64,000 nucleotides of DNA, taken from NCBI RefSeq assembly GCF_019455445.1, contig NZ_JAHWUS010000001.1, forward strand, positions 1,135,856 to 1,199,855. Reading direction: 5' to 3'. Position 1 is the first letter of the stretch; each line of letters begins with the position of its first letter. Shown in pieces: positions 61,900-64,000 of the stretch. Position numbers and translations under genes: made by a program. Under the pieces are notes generated by a model. That model searched no databases. It worked only from the letters and a program-made list of their open reading frames with translations, and was not told the DNA's origin. The stretch is from Pseudaquidulcibacter saccharophilus. Its GTDB lineage: Bacteria > Pseudomonadota > Alphaproteobacteria > Caulobacterales > Aquidulcibacteraceae.

Positions 61900-62588
61900 T
61901 TCACGCCATTCTGTAAAAATACCACATAGCCTTTAAAATTCGGGTTTTGGGAAAGACCGATTGGCTCTTCCCATTCCCCATTTTGGATTATGCCAATGTG
62001 GAACGGAATTTTTATGCGGTTTATATTGGTGAAATAATTTTGATAATTGGGAATGGTATGCCGCCCTTGGTAGGTTTGGATGATTAATTCATCCACTACG
62101 CCAGAAAGCATTATCAAATCTTCGGCATTGGCATTTGCGCCCCAATCCATAAGGCCAGTTACACCAAGCTTACAATTGGCAGGAAGGTGCGTGCGTAACC
62201 CTTTTAAAAACCTTGCATATTCGCCAAGGCGGGCGGTTTTGGCATCGAAATCAATTTGTATTCCCACGACATCATTGCCCGCCGCGCGCCATTTTTTTAT
62301 GTGGGCGTTGATTTGGTCATAGATTTTTGGCGTCCAGGTAAGGGTTGCCACGCGGTAAACAATCCAAACCTTGGCATTTTTGACATGCGGCGTTGCCGGG
62401 CGTTGTGCGGTTAAAACTACATTACGTCCTGCCTCAATCTGCCCATTTAAAAGATAAACGGTCTTTGCCTTTTGCAAAACTTTTTGGGTTTTAACGCCGG
62501 ACCAAAGCCAAAAACTATCATAATTATTTGCATTCACGGGTGCGGCAATTACCAAATTTGGCAATGCCAACCATGTCATGCACAACAC
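61896..62588 (-). CDS. DUF3142 family exported protein
   Basis: The 230-residue protein has the DUF3142 pattern: a WIVYRVATLTWTP strand, VVGIQIDFDAKTARLGEYARFLKGLR with an acidic pair like that of TIM-barrel glycosidases, and a C-terminal FHIGIIQNGEWEEP and YVVFLQNG. A TIM-barrel hydrolase-like fold is likely and the substrate unknown. The GTG at 62588 leaves only a weak signal peptide. Read further upstream, the frame gives a better one (GKIRKIIVLCMTWLALPNLVIAAP) and an AAAGGA box, but only ATT codons are available as starts there. It overlaps the end of the gene upstream if that start is used. Confidence 0.75.
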   Translation of the reverse strand: MLCMTWLALPNLVIAAPVNANNYDSFWLWSGVKTQKVLQKAKTVYLLNGQIEAGRNVVLTAQRPATPHVKNAKVWIVYRVATLTWTPKIYDQINAHIKKWRAAGNDVVGIQIDFDAKTARLGEYARFLKGLRTHLPANCKLGVTGLMDWGANANAEDLIMLSGVVDELIIQTYQGRHTIPNYQNYFTNINRIKIPFHIGIIQNGEWEEPIGLSQNPNFKGYVVFLQNGVN

Positions 62589-62604
62589 TATAATTTTGCG
62601 AATT

Positions 62605-64000
62605 TTACCAATAATAGCGTAAATCCTTTGCCCAAGGCGTGTTTTTATATTGGGTTTTTAAAATATTGAACCATGCTTTACGTTGTGACTTTGGTACCTC
62701 TATGCCGCCACATGTATTGCTTCCGGTTGGGGCATAACAATTAATTGCACGGTATAATGAATATGCCTTGTCATTAACATCGGCTTTGGGGTCGGCAATA
62801 GTGGTTTTATACGCCTCCAATCTTGAAAAAGGCTTGCCCTTGAATTGCGATGGAGATCCGCCAATTTCACCTTTTTCAGCCCCATAAGAACCATAGTCAT
62901 CAAAGCCATTAATCCGCAAAAACTCACCAAGGCAAATATTGTATCGTGTGCTATTTGGGTTTTTATTTAAATTGGTGGCAATAATATTTAAGGAGGGACA
63001 AGAATATTCAGCATCAACTCCTTTCCAATTGAAAACACCTAATGAAACCTCATCACCTAAATACCAATATGATGCTTCGGCAACTTTGGCATCTTGGGGA
63101 ACTATTTTATAATCATCTAAAAAGTCACTATATTTTCCAGTAGTTAGGTCTTTGTATAGCAAGGTAAAGAGGGCAACGTCCCGCTCATGCTTTTTAAGGG
63201 ATTGATTATTGGTTACCTGGCGTAACAATTTCGCATCGGCAATGTTTGTAAGCAAAGTTTCACGAATATAAGTGTCTTTGATTAGTGAATCGGATGCGAA
63301 AATCTTATCAATATTATTATGGTTTTCATCATGTAAAGCCAATGCAATTTCTAATTCATCGCGTTGAGCAGGGGCATTGGCAGGTTTAAACATGCTTATC
63401 CAAAAGCCGCGTGCATTAACGTCATTCAGCTTTTCTAGTGCCTGTCCACGCAAAATTTGGCGGCTAAAAGTCAATGAGTTGAAATTTTTAACATTCGTCT
63501 CATCGGGTATTAATTTGGTTACTAATGCCGGATTGTTTTGAACATAATAGGCATGATTGGCAAGAAGAAAATCGAATAAGTCTTTGTCTTTATTGTAAAT
63601 ATCACGTTGAGATTCTAGTTCTTTAATTGATATAAGATTGGTATTGTTTTTATCATTTGCATTGCGCATACGGTATAAATCAATTGTCGCAAGTATTATT
63701 GGGTCTGTGACTTTTACCCCATCGGTATCGCGCAATATCTTGGAATCAATTTCGGTAGCTAGATCCAGGTCGTTTAGATTTCGCTCATTTGGCTTGGCGT
63801 TTCTAATTTGCCATGTGTATGCAGCCAATAGCTTTTCACGATTTCCTTTAAGCCAATAAACACGACGTAAAAGCCCGCGTGCCGATGAAACATATTGCCC
63901 ATTTGGATAGGTTGAAATGTATTGGTTTAGATATTTTTCAGTCGTATCAAGTGATGCGGTATCAAGTTTTTCTTTTTCAAGATTGCCCCAATCGTCAAAC
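62605..64000 (-). CDS. Hypothetical helical-repeat protein, 5' end beyond the window
   Basis: The frame runs without a stop from 62605 to the right edge (465 residues seen), so the start lies outside. The segment near the edge (TEKYLNQYISTYPNGQYVSSARGLLRRVYWLKGNREKLLAAY) is typical of BamD- and TPR-like helical proteins. Later stretches also suggest helix pairs (RGQALEKLNDVNARGFWISMF and KKHERDVALFTLLYKDL). Four Cys occur in the C-terminal third (YSCPSL, YNICLGE, NCYAPTGSNTCGG). It is probably an envelope protein, followed by DUF3142 (16 bp) in a likely operon. No function is assigned. Confidence 0.8.
   Translation of the reverse strand, partial: FDDWGNLEKEKLDTASLDTTEKYLNQYISTYPNGQYVSSARGLLRRVYWLKGNREKLLAAYTWQIRNAKPNERNLNDLDLATEIDSKILRDTDGVKVTDPIILATIDLYRMRNANDKNNTNLISIKELESQRDIYNKDKDLFDFLLANHAYYVQNNPALVTKLIPDETNVKNFNSLTFSRQILRGQALEKLNDVNARGFWISMFKPANAPAQRDELEIALALHDENHNNIDKIFASDSLIKDTYIRETLLTNIADAKLLRQVTNNQSLKKHERDVALFTLLYKDLTTGKYSDFLDDYKIVPQDAKVAEASYWYLGDEVSLGVFNWKGVDAEYSCPSLNIIATNLNKNPNSTRYNICLGEFLRINGFDDYGSYGAEKGEIGGSPSQFKGKPFSRLEAYKTTIADPKADVNDKAYSLYRAINCYAPTGSNTCGGIEVPKSQRKAWFNILKTQYKNTPWAKDLRYYW

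Overview
The window reads as one contiguous, gene-dense piece of an AT-rich alphaproteobacterial chromosome. Support for that class comes from gene order: cobS near a DnaJ-domain gene and bolA; aroK-aroB-corC next to xerD; a MoxR/DUF58/DUF4159 block divergent from DUF1285-nudL-cca; and lpxC, bamD, recN and ligA on one strand. Two TonB-dependent receptors, LpxC and BamD indicate a Gram-negative envelope. The genus cannot be named from this alone; a Caulobacterales/Maricaulales-type lineage is a guess. I see no phage, insertion sequence, CRISPR array or rRNA operon.

Layout. 0-7 kb: cobS (cut by the left edge), then a block of apparently accessory genes (tag, a two-DTG aspartic-protease-like protein, a serine hydrolase, a GGCT-like gene), followed by the DnaJ/bolA neighbourhood. 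7-9 kb: tRNA-Gly(TCC), tRNA-Tyr(GTA), and an RlmB/TrmH methyltransferase with a long Arg/Gly/Ser/Glu-repeat extension. 9-17 kb: dicarboxylate symporter, TonB receptor, DUF1800/DUF1501 pair, metallophosphoesterase. 17-19.4 kb: a manganese (yybP-ykoY) riboswitch in front of a CaCA-type exchanger, a candidate small RNA, and two related FKYTSP-motif proteins on either side. 19.4-22.9 kb: a malyl-CoA-lyase-like gene, then an operon DUF4242 / Crp-Fnr regulator / di-heme peroxidase behind a near-perfect CRP-type site. 22.9-29 kb: xerD, a secreted helical protein, aroK-aroB-corC, and a 39-residue membrane peptide with a palindromic operator. 29-38 kb: LemA and two TPM proteins, an XRE/membrane-protein cassette with repeated operators, gluQ, HNH nuclease, XpaC-like protein, antiporter, MFS exporter, GNAT. 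38-48 kb: the MoxR block and DUF1285-nudL-cca. 48-56 kb: ligA, recN, an inserted LysR/quinone-reductase pair, bamD, lpxC. 56-61 kb: an overlapping operon of TonB receptor, di-heme peroxidase and TonB. 61-64 kb: threonine aldolase behind a strongly structured leader, DUF3142, and a helical-repeat protein cut by the right edge.

The items most worth a second look are the structured leader of the threonine aldolase gene (11-bp perfect closing stem and competing inner pairings), the receptor/peroxidase/TonB operon as a possible dedicated import system, the duplicated aspartic-protease-like protein, the auto-regulated DUF4242/Crp/peroxidase operon, the manganese riboswitch assigning a metal to the CaCA exchanger, and the candidate RNA at 18.7 kb.

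Everything here was read by eye. Family names rest on recognised motifs and lengths, not on searches.
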